Shown here: positions 47,631 to 55,407 of the stretch, piece by piece
Layout: each line of letters starts with the position of its first letter
Numbering within the stretch: the first letter of the stretch is position 1
Assembly (NCBI GenBank): GCA_014379345.1
Contig: JACMLY010000148.1
Coordinates: 30,858 to 94,857 of the forward strand
Direction: 5' to 3'
DNA from: Chitinophagaceae bacterium
GTDB taxonomy: Bacteria > Bacteroidota > Bacteroidia > Chitinophagales > Chitinophagaceae
DNA: 64,000 bases
Notes under the pieces: generated by a model
The model's input: the letters and a program-made list of their open reading frames with translations, nothing else
Databases searched by the model: none
What the model was told of the DNA's origin: nothing
Program-made: the position numbers and the translations under genes

Positions 47631-48445
47631 TAATTTAAATTTTGAAGCGTGTCAAAAGGTGCCGTCACAACTATACAAGTTCCTTTTCCTAGTTCACTTT
47701 CTATAGTCATACTTCCATTGATTAATTTTGATCGAATCTGCATGTTTGTTAATCCGGCTTTCATGCTTTCCTGTAAATCCTTGGCATTTTCGTTATAATA
47801 AAAACCCTTTCCATTGTCTTTTATGGATAGCCTTACTTCAGTTAAATAAAAACTCACTTTCATGGATATCATTTGCGCCTCTGCATGTTTAATAATATTA
47901 TTTAAAGCTTCTTGCGCTATTCGGAACATAATTAATTCTTTTTGTGAATCGAAGTACACCGGATTTCCCTCAATTTCAAATTTTACCGTAAATCGATTTA
48001 ACCTTTTAAGTCTCTCAACTTCAACTTGCAAAGCATTAAGCAGTCCTTGTTGACTAATAGCTTCTGAGTTTAAACTTTTGGATATGTCACTTAAATCGCT
48101 AATTGACTTACTAATTAAATCAATAGATGATGCCACCAGCTCTTTCCATTTCTGAGGTTTTTCTAATTCGATGATATTTAAGTTCAATTTTGCCAGGGTT
48201 AGTGACAATCCAATATTGTCATGAATTTCACGGGATATATTTTGAAAAGTTTGTTCCTGTATTTCAAGCTGTGTCTTCAGTAAATTTTTTTCATGATCTA
48301 ATTTTAAGGCTTCAACACTTTGTAAGAAAGCAACTTGTTTTTTTTGGTATAAAAAAAGAATCAATATTGTAAAAACAAGTAAACCCAAAATTAAAATCGT
48401 TGCTATTATTAAAAATATTGCTATTTCGCTGGCACTGGTTTGCAT
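47630..48445 (-). CDS. Sensor histidine kinase, HisKA_3 type, one TM segment
   Basis: The 271-aa product has an N-terminal TM segment (residues 8-33), a coiled-coil linker and a HisKA_3 domain with His75 in NISREIHDNIGL. The ATPase domain is complete, with N box RIAQEALNNIIKHAEA, G1 box DNGKGF and G2 GLTNMQIRSKLI. It has no sensor domain. The gene overlaps the membrane-protein gene upstream by 25 bases and the regulator gene downstream by 1 base, giving the order membrane protein, kinase, regulator. Tight coupling supports a physical complex with the membrane protein. Confidence 0.93.
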   Translation of the reverse strand: MQTSASEIAIFLIIATILILGLLVFTILILFLYQKKQVAFLQSVEALKLDHEKNLLKTQLEIQEQTFQNISREIHDNIGLSLTLAKLNLNIIELEKPQKWKELVASSIDLISKSISDLSDISKSLNSEAISQQGLLNALQVEVERLKRLNRFTVKFEIEGNPVYFDSQKELIMFRIAQEALNNIIKHAEAQMISMKVSFYLTEVRLSIKDNGKGFYYNENAKDLQESMKAGLTNMQIRSKLINGSMTIESELGKGTCIVVTAPFDTLQNLN

Positions 48446-49098
48446 AAAAAAGCTTTCGATATAAATATGAATAGTATAGTATACGCGAGATAATTTATTG
48501 AATAAAATTTGTAATACTGGGGGAATGCATATAAAATGCTATCCAAAAAAAATAATGGGATGGTACAACTAAAATAGAACAAACATCCAATTGTGATCCA
48601 AAATGGTGGGTTATTTAGTAAATATTGTTTAGGAGGTAATCTAAAAATTTGGTATAAATAAATGAAGCAAAAAAATAAAATGCAAAGTGATTCTAGGAGA
48701 AACACCTTAATGGGATGTTTATAGAATGAATTTGTAAAAGCCCAGATCAATATGAGATAAAGAAGATAGATAAATAAAATTATTTTGATATATCGTTTTA
48801 GAAATTCTAGTATGATGATCTTATAAAAAAATTTATAGATAATTAGAAATTCTATTAGAACAAAAAGGCTTGTAGAAACTGTATCCAAGGACCAGCGGTC
48901 TCGGGAAAGCCCATTAACGAAGCAATAGTATGCAATAGCGCCTTGAATTAGCGATGCAACAGGATAAAAAATTATATAATCTAATTCGCGAAATTTTTTT
49001 CTATGAACTATGGCTATTGTTAGCGCTAATATTGCAGACAAGATCATAAGAAGCTGTGTATAGAATGATATCGATATTATTTTTCTTAATTCATCCAT
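48421..49098 (-). CDS. Multi-pass membrane protein of the kinase-associated family
   Basis: The 225-aa product has about seven hydrophobic segments and few charged residues. SLFVLIEFLIIYKFFY (near residue 77) and PPFWITIGCLFYFSCTIPLF (near 165) match the corresponding segments of the protein at 44500-45210. It overlaps the kinase gene by 25 bases, so both proteins should be made in similar amounts. I propose a membrane sensor role by context. No characterised relative is known to me. Confidence 0.72.
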   Translation of the reverse strand: MDELRKIISISFYTQLLMILSAILALTIAIVHRKKFRELDYIIFYPVASLIQGAIAYYCFVNGLSRDRWSLDTVSTSLFVLIEFLIIYKFFYKIIILEFLKRYIKIILFIYLLYLILIWAFTNSFYKHPIKVFLLESLCILFFCFIYLYQIFRLPPKQYLLNNPPFWITIGCLFYFSCTIPLFFLDSILYAFPQYYKFYSINYLAYTILFIFISKAFLCKPVPAK

Positions 49099-49589
49099 AA
49101 TTTTAATGAAATTATGTACTGTCTTTCAGTAGTAGGAGAGGAAAACACCAATAAATCATGGTGAAAAAACGGCGCATGGATCTATATTAAAAATTAATTC
49201 TTTATTCGCAGTTTTCAAATTCTTTCAGGATAATCGCAAATGCACTAATCGTAACTCAACATTAAAGTCCCCAATGAATGAACAGGATCACTCCCCAGAC
49301 CATCAATCCATTAAAATGGCCAATAAAAGGGCAGAAAAATACCGGGATTAATGTTTTTTTTCCCTTTTACAAGAGTTCTTATGAAATTAATTTTAATAAG
49401 TTTTAGGAGGCATTGTAGTTAAGGCCCAGATGAGGGTTGCAGTCTTGCAACCCTTTTTCGTTTGTATATATATTAACCAGAATTGCCTAACGGTATGCTG
49501 TAAATAGAATTTATTCTACATTTACCTTCGCTATGAGCGAACGCTCAGCTATCCATATAACGGAGTAATCCTCAGCAAGTTTTTACGAT
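49099..49589. other. 491-base gap with a lone terminator
   Basis: The gap lies between the divergent membrane-protein gene and the TIR gene. It contains a strong plus-strand terminator (49433-49458) although no gene precedes it on that strand. A 25-codon frame (ATG 49274) is the only plus-strand frame of note and cannot be claimed as real. A TACATTTA at 49517-49524 is one base off the -7 element and could serve the TIR gene. Confidence 0.5.
49433..49458 (+). terminator. Rho-independent terminator with no upstream gene
   Basis: A perfect 9-bp stem (AGGGTTGCA at 49433-49441, TGCAACCCT at 49446-49454) with a 4-nt loop is followed by T residues to 49458. The nearest plus-strand gene upstream ends at 46950, with minus-strand genes between. 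It may end a small RNA or an unrecognised short gene. Confidence 0.8.
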
Positions 49590-50696
49590 ATGCAGAAGCC
49601 AGTCAGGATATTTTTGTCTTATGCGGAAGAGGATGAAATATTCGTTGACGATCTCAGAAACCAACTCAGCCAGCTCAGGAAGAAAAAATTAATAGCTGAT
49701 TTTCACGACCGTCAGATACTTCCTGGTACGGAATGGGACCATACGATCAGATCGGAGATCGATACTGCCGATATTATCATTTTCCTTGTAAGCGCTGACT
49801 TTCTTGCATCAGACTATATAGATCGGGTTGAGATCAGGAATGCGCTTGAGCGGCATCGGCAAGGGATGGTAAAAATTGTACCCGTGCTGGTGCGGATATG
49901 TGATTTCAAAAATTCAGAGCTAAGTGGCTTCCAGGCTCTTCCAAAGCGATCTCTTCCCGTTAATCAATGGAAAGATAAAGACGAAGCGTGGTACAGCGTT
50001 GTTCAATCATTAGAACAACTTATCAAAGAGTCTTTCTCTATAGGGCAAACCGTGTTACCTGATCACCCTGATGAGCCATCGCCCGATAATAATCACACAA
50101 GCTCGATACCTGCCTGGCGAAAGAAAGGATGTAGAATACAAATGGCTGTCACTTTTATGGTTTTGCTGGTAGGTACGGCAATCTTTACTTATATAAACTT
50201 CAATCAACCAGGATCCGACATAGTAAGCAGCCTTAATGATTCCACAGTTAGTGCTGATACAATCAGAACAGATCCACCCAGAACCATTCCCGTTGATTCG
50301 GTAGTTGCCATGCAACAGGTTAACGTACGGATTGTGTCCATCCAAAAAATGGCTAATTGTTCGGCAGGCGCGGATTATTTTTATTACACATTTAAGGTGA
50401 ACGATTCGATCATTACTTCGATAGACAGTCTTCACGATAGAAGTATCAGAATGAACGATAATTTACGGCTACTTCCCGCGAAAAAAATTTCTGTCTTTAA
50501 TAAAACGGGTGAATATTTTGATATTCAATTCGAGGTTTGGCAAAATAACAGGGATAAAAAAGATCATTTCTTTCAGACACGCAGAATACATTATCAAAAT
50601 GGCCATTGGGAAACCGGACAAAATACAATTCAGCTAACAGGGGAAAGATACAGATGTAAACTATTGGTTACCTATAAAATAGATCTGCCTGATTAG
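49590..50696 (+). CDS. Membrane-anchored TIR-domain protein
   Basis: The 368-aa product has an N-terminal TIR domain (residues 3-150): RIFLSYAEEDEIFVDDLRNQ as first strand and helix, DRQILPGTEWD, TADIIIFLVSADFLASDYID, then EIRNAL with Glu81 at the position of the catalytic glutamate of NAD-cleaving TIRs. A TM helix lies at about 184-204. The C-terminal 160 residues are beta-rich with two Cys and would be outside the cytoplasm if TIR is inside. No second defence gene is adjacent. It may be an NADase effector or a scaffold protein. Which one cannot be decided from the sequence. Confidence 0.82.
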   Translation: MQKPVRIFLSYAEEDEIFVDDLRNQLSQLRKKKLIADFHDRQILPGTEWDHTIRSEIDTADIIIFLVSADFLASDYIDRVEIRNALERHRQGMVKIVPVLVRICDFKNSELSGFQALPKRSLPVNQWKDKDEAWYSVVQSLEQLIKESFSIGQTVLPDHPDEPSPDNNHTSSIPAWRKKGCRIQMAVTFMVLLVGTAIFTYINFNQPGSDIVSSLNDSTVSADTIRTDPPRTIPVDSVVAMQQVNVRIVSIQKMANCSAGADYFYYTFKVNDSIITSIDSLHDRSIRMNDNLRLLPAKKISVFNKTGEYFDIQFEVWQNNRDKKDHFFQTRRIHYQNGHWETGQNTIQLTGERYRCKLLVTYKIDLPD

Positions 50697-50788
50697 GGAT
50701 TAAACATTTCTTTTTTAAAAAAAAATTTATTAAATCTATAATATATCGGTCCACACGCAGAACTTTTCTGGGAAAAAATAAATAAAAA

Positions 50789-50834
50789 TGCCTGCCTTTT
50801 TACCGCCCCGTTTAACAGGAGAAAAAAGCAGGCA
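50789..50834 (+). terminator. Terminator-like hairpin after the TIR gene
   Basis: TGCCTGC (50789-50795) pairs with GCAGGCA (50828-50834), and the stem can be extended by TTTTT/AAAAA with one bulged C. It is flanked by A-rich sequence before and T-rich sequence after (AAATTTTTC), so it could work in both directions. It lies 92 bases after the stop. Confidence 0.6.
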
Positions 50835-51401
50835 CAAATTTTTCTAACTTCACAGGTCTTAACTAATGGGTTTGCACGTTCATAGGATGGATGATTTCAG
50901 AGATAAAGCAAATGGTGCCAGGTTTCATAAGGTTAGGATTCGGTTACCTGCTAAAAGCACGGTATAGGATATTTGGGTCGGTTTTCGAAGGACGGATTCA
51001 ATTATTTTGCCAGCAGGAAAAGAAAGTTGACTGACATTGGACTTTACCTTTCATAGATATTGGAAATTCTTTTTCTGGACGGTTTACAGGACATTGGATG
51101 TTCTTGAGGTTGCTAATCCCCGTCAATCAACTTCTATATCAAAAGTATTTGTTAATAACTATGTGGACAAGAGCAGAATTGCCCTATTATATTTGTTCGG
51201 TATTTACTGGTTGCATCGTAAAATAACCTTACGTGCTTTAGGAATATTCCCATACGCGTTCGTACTTATCCAAAAGAACTATGTTTTCAGGTATATTATT
51301 AAATAGTATAATTTCGTAATTGTGCTATAGTATTTGTCACGAAAATTTCGCATTTTGGGCAGAATTCCTGCTTGTAGAAGTTGGGAAGTAAATACAACTC
51401 C
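50835..51401 (+). other. Long gap without a supported gene
   Basis: No convincing gene is present between the TIR terminator and the regulator gene. An 89-codon frame starting with TTG at 51037 lacks recognisable features. The region directly before 51402 is A+T-rich and likely holds the promoter of the regulator, but no clean TTTG/TAnnTTTG pair was found. Confidence 0.45.
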
Positions 51402-52070
51402 ATGAAAAATACCGATGAAAGACCCATTAAAGTTGCCATTGCCGATGATCATGCACTGTTCCGTGCAGGCGTGAAGACCGCACTCTCTTCTAAAAAAGAT
51501 ATCGAGCTTATTGCTGAGGCCGATAATGGTATGCAGCTCATACACCTGCTCCGCCATATTGAACCCGACGTTATTTTACTGGATATCCAGATGCCGATCA
51601 TGGATGGTATTCAAACCCTTCCTGAAATACGCAAGTTGAGGCCAGAGGCAAAAGTGATCATTCTTTCTATGCATAATGATCATTCCATGATATCAAAGTT
51701 GATGGAAATAGGAGCTAATTCCTATCTCACTAAAAACTCGGATTCTGAAACCATCTATCAGGCTATCAGAACTTGTCACGATCAGGAGTTTTTCTTCAAT
51801 GAGCTTACCAATAAAGCATTGCTCACAGGTTTGCGTACCAAACGCACCGATGGCATGCATCACCCGGAAGCCGATCTTTCTGAAAAGGAAATGCGTGTAT
51901 TGAAACTCATGTGCGAAGAAAAAACAACCAAAGAAATTGCCGATATCGTGGAGATCAGCCCCCGCACTGTGGAAGCCATCCGGGATAAGCTAAAAACCAA
52001 AACCGGTGCAAAATCCATGGCAGGTCTGGTTATGTACGCTGTAAAGAACGGTATCATCGATCAGCCATAG
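51402..52070 (+). CDS. NarL/FixJ-type response regulator, orphan
   Basis: The 222-aa product has IADDH (residues 13-17), Asp61 in LLDIQMP, LSMHN and the LTKNS lysine. Its LuxR-type domain contains DLSEKEMRVLKLMCEEKTTK in two parts and VEISPRTVEAIRDKLKTKTG. The C-terminus GLVMYAVKNGIID is like the other regulators of the region and closest in kind to the one at 46291. Start chosen at ATG 51402; an in-frame TTG at 51381 lies upstream. No kinase is encoded next to it. A terminator follows 75 bases after the stop. Confidence 0.93.
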   Translation: MKNTDERPIKVAIADDHALFRAGVKTALSSKKDIELIAEADNGMQLIHLLRHIEPDVILLDIQMPIMDGIQTLPEIRKLRPEAKVIILSMHNDHSMISKLMEIGANSYLTKNSDSETIYQAIRTCHDQEFFFNELTNKALLTGLRTKRTDGMHHPEADLSEKEMRVLKLMCEEKTTKEIADIVEISPRTVEAIRDKLKTKTGAKSMAGLVMYAVKNGIIDQP

Positions 52071-52144
52071 GTGAGAACCGCACCAGAGGATCTGCACGAC
52101 GTTAGGCATCGCCCCTGAAGCCGTACGAAGTCCTGTAACTTATT

Positions 52145-52169
52145 AGCCCTGATTGAACAGGGCTTTTTT
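52145..52169 (+). terminator. Rho-independent terminator after the orphan regulator
   Basis: A perfect 7-bp stem (AGCCCTG at 52145-52151, CAGGGCT at 52158-52164) with a 6-nt loop runs into six T residues. It separates the regulator gene from the aminotransferase gene 28 bases further on. Confidence 0.9.
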
Positions 52170-52196
52170 ATTGTACAATTGCACACAATTTCAGGT

Positions 52197-53027
52197 ATGC
52201 CTCATTTCATCAGTTATAATGGAAAATTGCTGCATGAAGATACCGCCCTCGTGAGTGCCGGCAACCGCGGGCTTCGGTATGGTGATGGTGTTTTCGAAAC
52301 CATGAAGCTGGTAAATTCGGAAATTATTCTTGAAGCTTTTCACTTTGAGAGATTATTCGGCGCTTTGGCAATGTTGCAATTTAAAATCCCGGTATATTTC
52401 ACCGGTGATTTTTTAAAAGAACAGATCCGTTCATTGTGTGTAAAAAACAAGCTTGTAAAAGCGGCCCGCATACGGCTCAATATCTTCAGAAAAAGTGGTG
52501 GTTTGTACGACCCCATCGATCACAATCCCGAGTGGGTGATCGAAGCATGGGAATTGCATGAAAACTATTTCAGGCTTAATACGAACGGTCTAATTGTGGG
52601 CATCTACAACGAGGCCAAGAAATCATGTGATCCTTTTTCAAATCTGAAATCAAATAATTTTCTGCCTTATACCATGGCTGCTTTATATGCAAGGCAAAAA
52701 AAACTGAACGATTGTTTCTTGTTAAATACCCATGAAAGGATCTGCGATGCCACCATCGCGAACGTATTCTGGGTACATAATGAAACCATATATACACCGC
52801 CTTTAACCGAAGGATGTGTAGCCGGTGTTACAAGAAGATTTCTGTTACAAACTTTGCCGGATCAGGGATACCATGTACGGGAAAAGAATCTTGAGATTTC
52901 CGATCTTCAGCAGGCAGACGAACTGTTTCTGACCAATGCAGTATCCGGTCTGCGGTGGGTAAAGGAATTTCAAAATAAATACTACACAAATGCGGTTGGT
53001 GCACAAATTTATCAGTTATTGCCCTGA
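52197..53027 (+). CDS. Class IV aminotransferase (aminodeoxychorismate lyase-like)
   Basis: The 276-aa product is a fold-type IV PLP enzyme, the group of PabC (4-amino-4-deoxychorismate lyase, folate pathway), branched-chain and D-amino-acid aminotransferases. It has GNRGLRYGDGVFETM at residues 22-36, the PLP lysine at about 151 in SNLKSNNFLPYTMA, and ICDATIANVFWV at 182-193. The position that is Glu in most relatives is Asp184 here. The overall pattern fits PabC-like Bacteroidota proteins best, but the substrate is not certain. Start chosen at ATG 52197. A TTG at 52179 is also in frame. Confidence 0.82.
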   Translation: MPHFISYNGKLLHEDTALVSAGNRGLRYGDGVFETMKLVNSEIILEAFHFERLFGALAMLQFKIPVYFTGDFLKEQIRSLCVKNKLVKAARIRLNIFRKSGGLYDPIDHNPEWVIEAWELHENYFRLNTNGLIVGIYNEAKKSCDPFSNLKSNNFLPYTMAALYARQKKLNDCFLLNTHERICDATIANVFWVHNETIYTPPLTEGCVAGVTRRFLLQTLPDQGYHVREKNLEISDLQQADELFLTNAVSGLRWVKEFQNKYYTNAVGAQIYQLLP

Positions 53028-53057
53028 ACAATTTCCTGCCCGCATTGTTATTGTTGC

Positions 53058-54398
53058 GTGAAACCTGCTGTAAATATTTTTTGGTTCCGTAGAGATCTCC
53101 GGCTGTTTGATAACGCTGCATTGTTCCATGCACTGAAAAACAACAAACCGGTTGTCCCGATCTTTATTTTTGACAGGAATATCCTTGATAAATTGGAAAA
53201 CAAACACGATAGGAGGGTTGCATTTATCCATTCAGCCATTTCTGAAATGCAAGAACAGTTATTACAGATAGGAAGTTCCCTCGAAGTCTACTATGGCCAC
53301 CCCGTGGAAATTTTCAGGAAATTAAATGCAAAATACCAAATTGATGCCGTTTTTACCAACCATGACTACGAGCCTTATGCAACAGGTCGCGACGCTGGTA
53401 TAGAAAAAATACTGCAGGAACAAAATACGATTTTGCGAACGTATAAAGACCAGGTGGTGTTTGAAAAAAATGAGATCATTAAAGACGATAACACGCCGTA
53501 TACGGTTTTTACTCCTTACAGTAAAAAATGGAAGATCAAACTCAAAGAATTTTACTACAAATCTTACCCGTCGGAAAAATTCTTTGGTCAATTTTACAAG
53601 CACGCAGCGGCAGAAATTCCTTCCCTGGAAGATATGGGTTTCGAAAAATTCGAAGACGAATTTCCTTCAAAAATGCTGAAGAAAGAATTGATTTCAAACT
53701 ATACTAAACACAGGGATTATCCTGCAGCAAATGGAACTTCTAAAATTGGCGTACATCTGCGCTTCGGCACGGTAAGTATCCGCGCACTGGTGCAAGACGC
53801 TGTCAGGCTCAATGAAACCTATCTTAATGAATTGATATGGCGAGATTTTTATCAGATGATCCTTTGGCATTTTCCAAAAGTAGGGAAGGGTAGGGCTTTC
53901 AAACATCAATACGAGTTGATCGAATGGAGAAATAATGAAGCGGAATTTAAACGCTGGTGCGAAGGGTCAACGGGCTATCCTCTCGTTGATGCCGGGATGA
54001 GAGAATTGAATGCGACGGGGTTTATGCACAACCGTGTTCGCATGATCGTCGCATCCTTTTTAACCAAACATCTGTTGATAGATTGGCGATGGGGCGAAGC
54101 TTATTTTGCGCAGAACCTTCTTGATTTTGATCTTGCTTCAAACAACGGCGGCTGGCAGTGGGCAGCAGGAAGTGGTTGCGATGCAGCGCCCTATTTCAGG
54201 ATCTTTAATCCCTATATTCAAACCAAAAAATTTGATCCTCAATTTAAATACATTCGTCAGTGGGTGCCTGAGTTTGAGGATTTCAGTTATCCAAAACCAA
54301 TCGTAGAGCATGATTTTGCAAGAAAGCGTTCCCTGGAAGTTTATGGCAAGGCATTGAAGTCAACATCTGCAACAATTGGCACCACATCGGATGATTAA
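53058..54398 (+). CDS. phrB: Deoxyribodipyrimidine photolyase (class I CPD type)
   Basis: The enzyme uses light and FAD to split UV-induced pyrimidine dimers. The 446-aa product has the N-terminal antenna domain (IFWFRRDLRLFDNAAL), then the FAD domain: TSKIGVHLRFGTVSIR, ELIWRDFYQMILWHFPKVGK in two parts, CEGSTGYPLVDAGMRELNATG in two parts, MHNRVRMIVASFLTKHLLIDW in two parts, and LASNNGGWQWAAGSGCDAAPYF in two parts. Tryptophans of the electron-transfer chain are present. A GTG at 53058 is used as start since no ATG precedes the conserved FWFRRDLR. It converges with mqnD. Confidence 0.94.
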   Translation: MKPAVNIFWFRRDLRLFDNAALFHALKNNKPVVPIFIFDRNILDKLENKHDRRVAFIHSAISEMQEQLLQIGSSLEVYYGHPVEIFRKLNAKYQIDAVFTNHDYEPYATGRDAGIEKILQEQNTILRTYKDQVVFEKNEIIKDDNTPYTVFTPYSKKWKIKLKEFYYKSYPSEKFFGQFYKHAAAEIPSLEDMGFEKFEDEFPSKMLKKELISNYTKHRDYPAANGTSKIGVHLRFGTVSIRALVQDAVRLNETYLNELIWRDFYQMILWHFPKVGKGRAFKHQYELIEWRNNEAEFKRWCEGSTGYPLVDAGMRELNATGFMHNRVRMIVASFLTKHLLIDWRWGEAYFAQNLLDFDLASNNGGWQWAAGSGCDAAPYFRIFNPYIQTKKFDPQFKYIRQWVPEFEDFSYPKPIVEHDFARKRSLEVYGKALKSTSATIGTTSDD

Positions 54399-54431
54399 AA
54401 ATTGAAAGCGTTTCTCACACTCGTTGTCCTA

Positions 54432-54531
54432 CCTCTCTGTATTCTTTGTGCCGTCCTTCGTGTTCTTGGTGGACCCTTGACTGTACCATGAATGGATCAC
54501 CGAGAAAAGGAAGACAGAAAGATACAGAGGG
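54432..54531. repeat. Imperfect inverted repeat between photolyase and mqnD
   Basis: The left arm (54432-54472) is made of short words such as CTCTGTATT, CTTTGTGCC, CCTTCGTG and TTCTTGGTGG. The right arm (54496-54531), read on the other strand, has a similar sequence (CTCTGTATC, TTTCTGTC, TTCC, TCTCGGTG). The two could form a long imperfect hairpin in the space between convergent genes. The words resemble interspersed repeats seen in many bacterial intergenic regions. Confidence 0.55.
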
Positions 54532-54556
54532 TCATTTTTATTTCTCAATATCGGGT

Positions 54557-55396
54557 TTAAGAATTATTCAAAAAGATATCAGCATCATCCATTTTTTGAT
54601 GATTGATCTCCTTATAAACATTCAAAAATTCCTTTACTGCTTTTTTCCCATTCTCTCTAAGATCGAGCGAATAATCATTTACATATAGATCGATATGCTG
54701 GCGCATGACCCCCTCATCCATTTCCTGTGAATATTGTTTGACATATTGTGAAATAACGGGATAATTTTCAAAAGCATATTCAATGCTTTTACGTATAAGA
54801 CCATTGATATTATTGTTGAGGGTATTATCAAAATTTCTTTTAGATACGATTCCTCCCAATGGTATTGGTAAACCGGTCTGTTGTTCCCAATATTCTCCCA
54901 GATCCATCACTTTCAATAGGCCTTTTTTTTCATAGGTGAAACGGTTTTCATGAATGATCACGCCGGCATCAGCTTCCTGATTCAATACTGCGTTTTCAAT
55001 AGCTGAAAAAATGGTGAAATGTTTGTGTTTTGCCTGAGGAAAGGCCAACGAAAAAAGCATATGAGCTGTTGTATGAGCACCGGGAATGACAATATGCATA
55101 TCGTTTATATCCTCCATATTTCGTACTTCGTATTTCGAAATTAACAAAGGCCCCACGCCCATGCCTAAAGCTCCACCTGCATTTAAAAGAATATAATTTT
55201 TTTGCACAAGCGGCAATACTCCATAACTGATCTTTGTTATGTCAAGTCTGTCTTGTATTGCCCATTCATTCAAAGTTTGTACATCTTCCAGTACAGGCGC
55301 AAACTGAAGTTCGCCCGTATCAATTTTTTTATTGACGAGCGCATCAAAGATGAAGGTATCATTGGGACAGGGCGAAAAACCTATTGTTAATCTCAT
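54557..55396 (-). CDS. mqnD: 1,4-dihydroxy-6-naphthoate synthase (futalosine pathway)
   Basis: MqnD converts cyclic de-hypoxanthine futalosine to 1,4-dihydroxy-6-naphthoate in the alternative menaquinone route. The 279-aa product has the family signature IGFSPCPNDTFIFDAL (residues 5-20), TKISYGVLPLV, GGALGMGVGPLL (74-85), AHTTAHML and AGVIIHENRFTYE. Start chosen at ATG 55396. An upstream in-frame ATG at 55438 would overlap the preceding gene. The segment SKYEVRNME (residues 87-95) is encoded by a 7-nt word repeat and looks like an in-frame insertion. The gene lies 11 bases downstream of the esterase gene on the same strand. Confidence 0.93.
   Translation of the reverse strand: MRLTIGFSPCPNDTFIFDALVNKKIDTGELQFAPVLEDVQTLNEWAIQDRLDITKISYGVLPLVQKNYILLNAGGALGMGVGPLLISKYEVRNMEDINDMHIVIPGAHTTAHMLFSLAFPQAKHKHFTIFSAIENAVLNQEADAGVIIHENRFTYEKKGLLKVMDLGEYWEQQTGLPIPLGGIVSKRNFDNTLNNNINGLIRKSIEYAFENYPVISQYVKQYSQEMDEGVMRQHIDLYVNDYSLDLRENGKKAVKEFLNVYKEINHQKMDDADIFLNNS
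55115..55142. repeat. Heptamer word repeat inside mqnD
   Basis: Four consecutive 7-nt words, CATATTT CGTACTT CGTATTT CGAAATT, form a degenerate tandem repeat in the middle of the gene. Read on the coding strand it gives residues around KYEVRN. The same 7-nt periodicity occurs at 59234-59268, 60163-60204 and 60231-60258. Confidence 0.7.
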
Positions 55397-55407
55397 ATTT
55401 AGTTTTT

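Noticed and set aside
49590..50696. TIR gene as part of a complete known defence system
   Set aside because: No SIR2, Thoeris, CBASS or STING-like partner gene is adjacent; neighbours are two-component genes.
51037..51306. 89-codon frame starting with TTG
   Set aside because: No recognisable domain, non-ATG start, and composition like the surrounding non-coding DNA.
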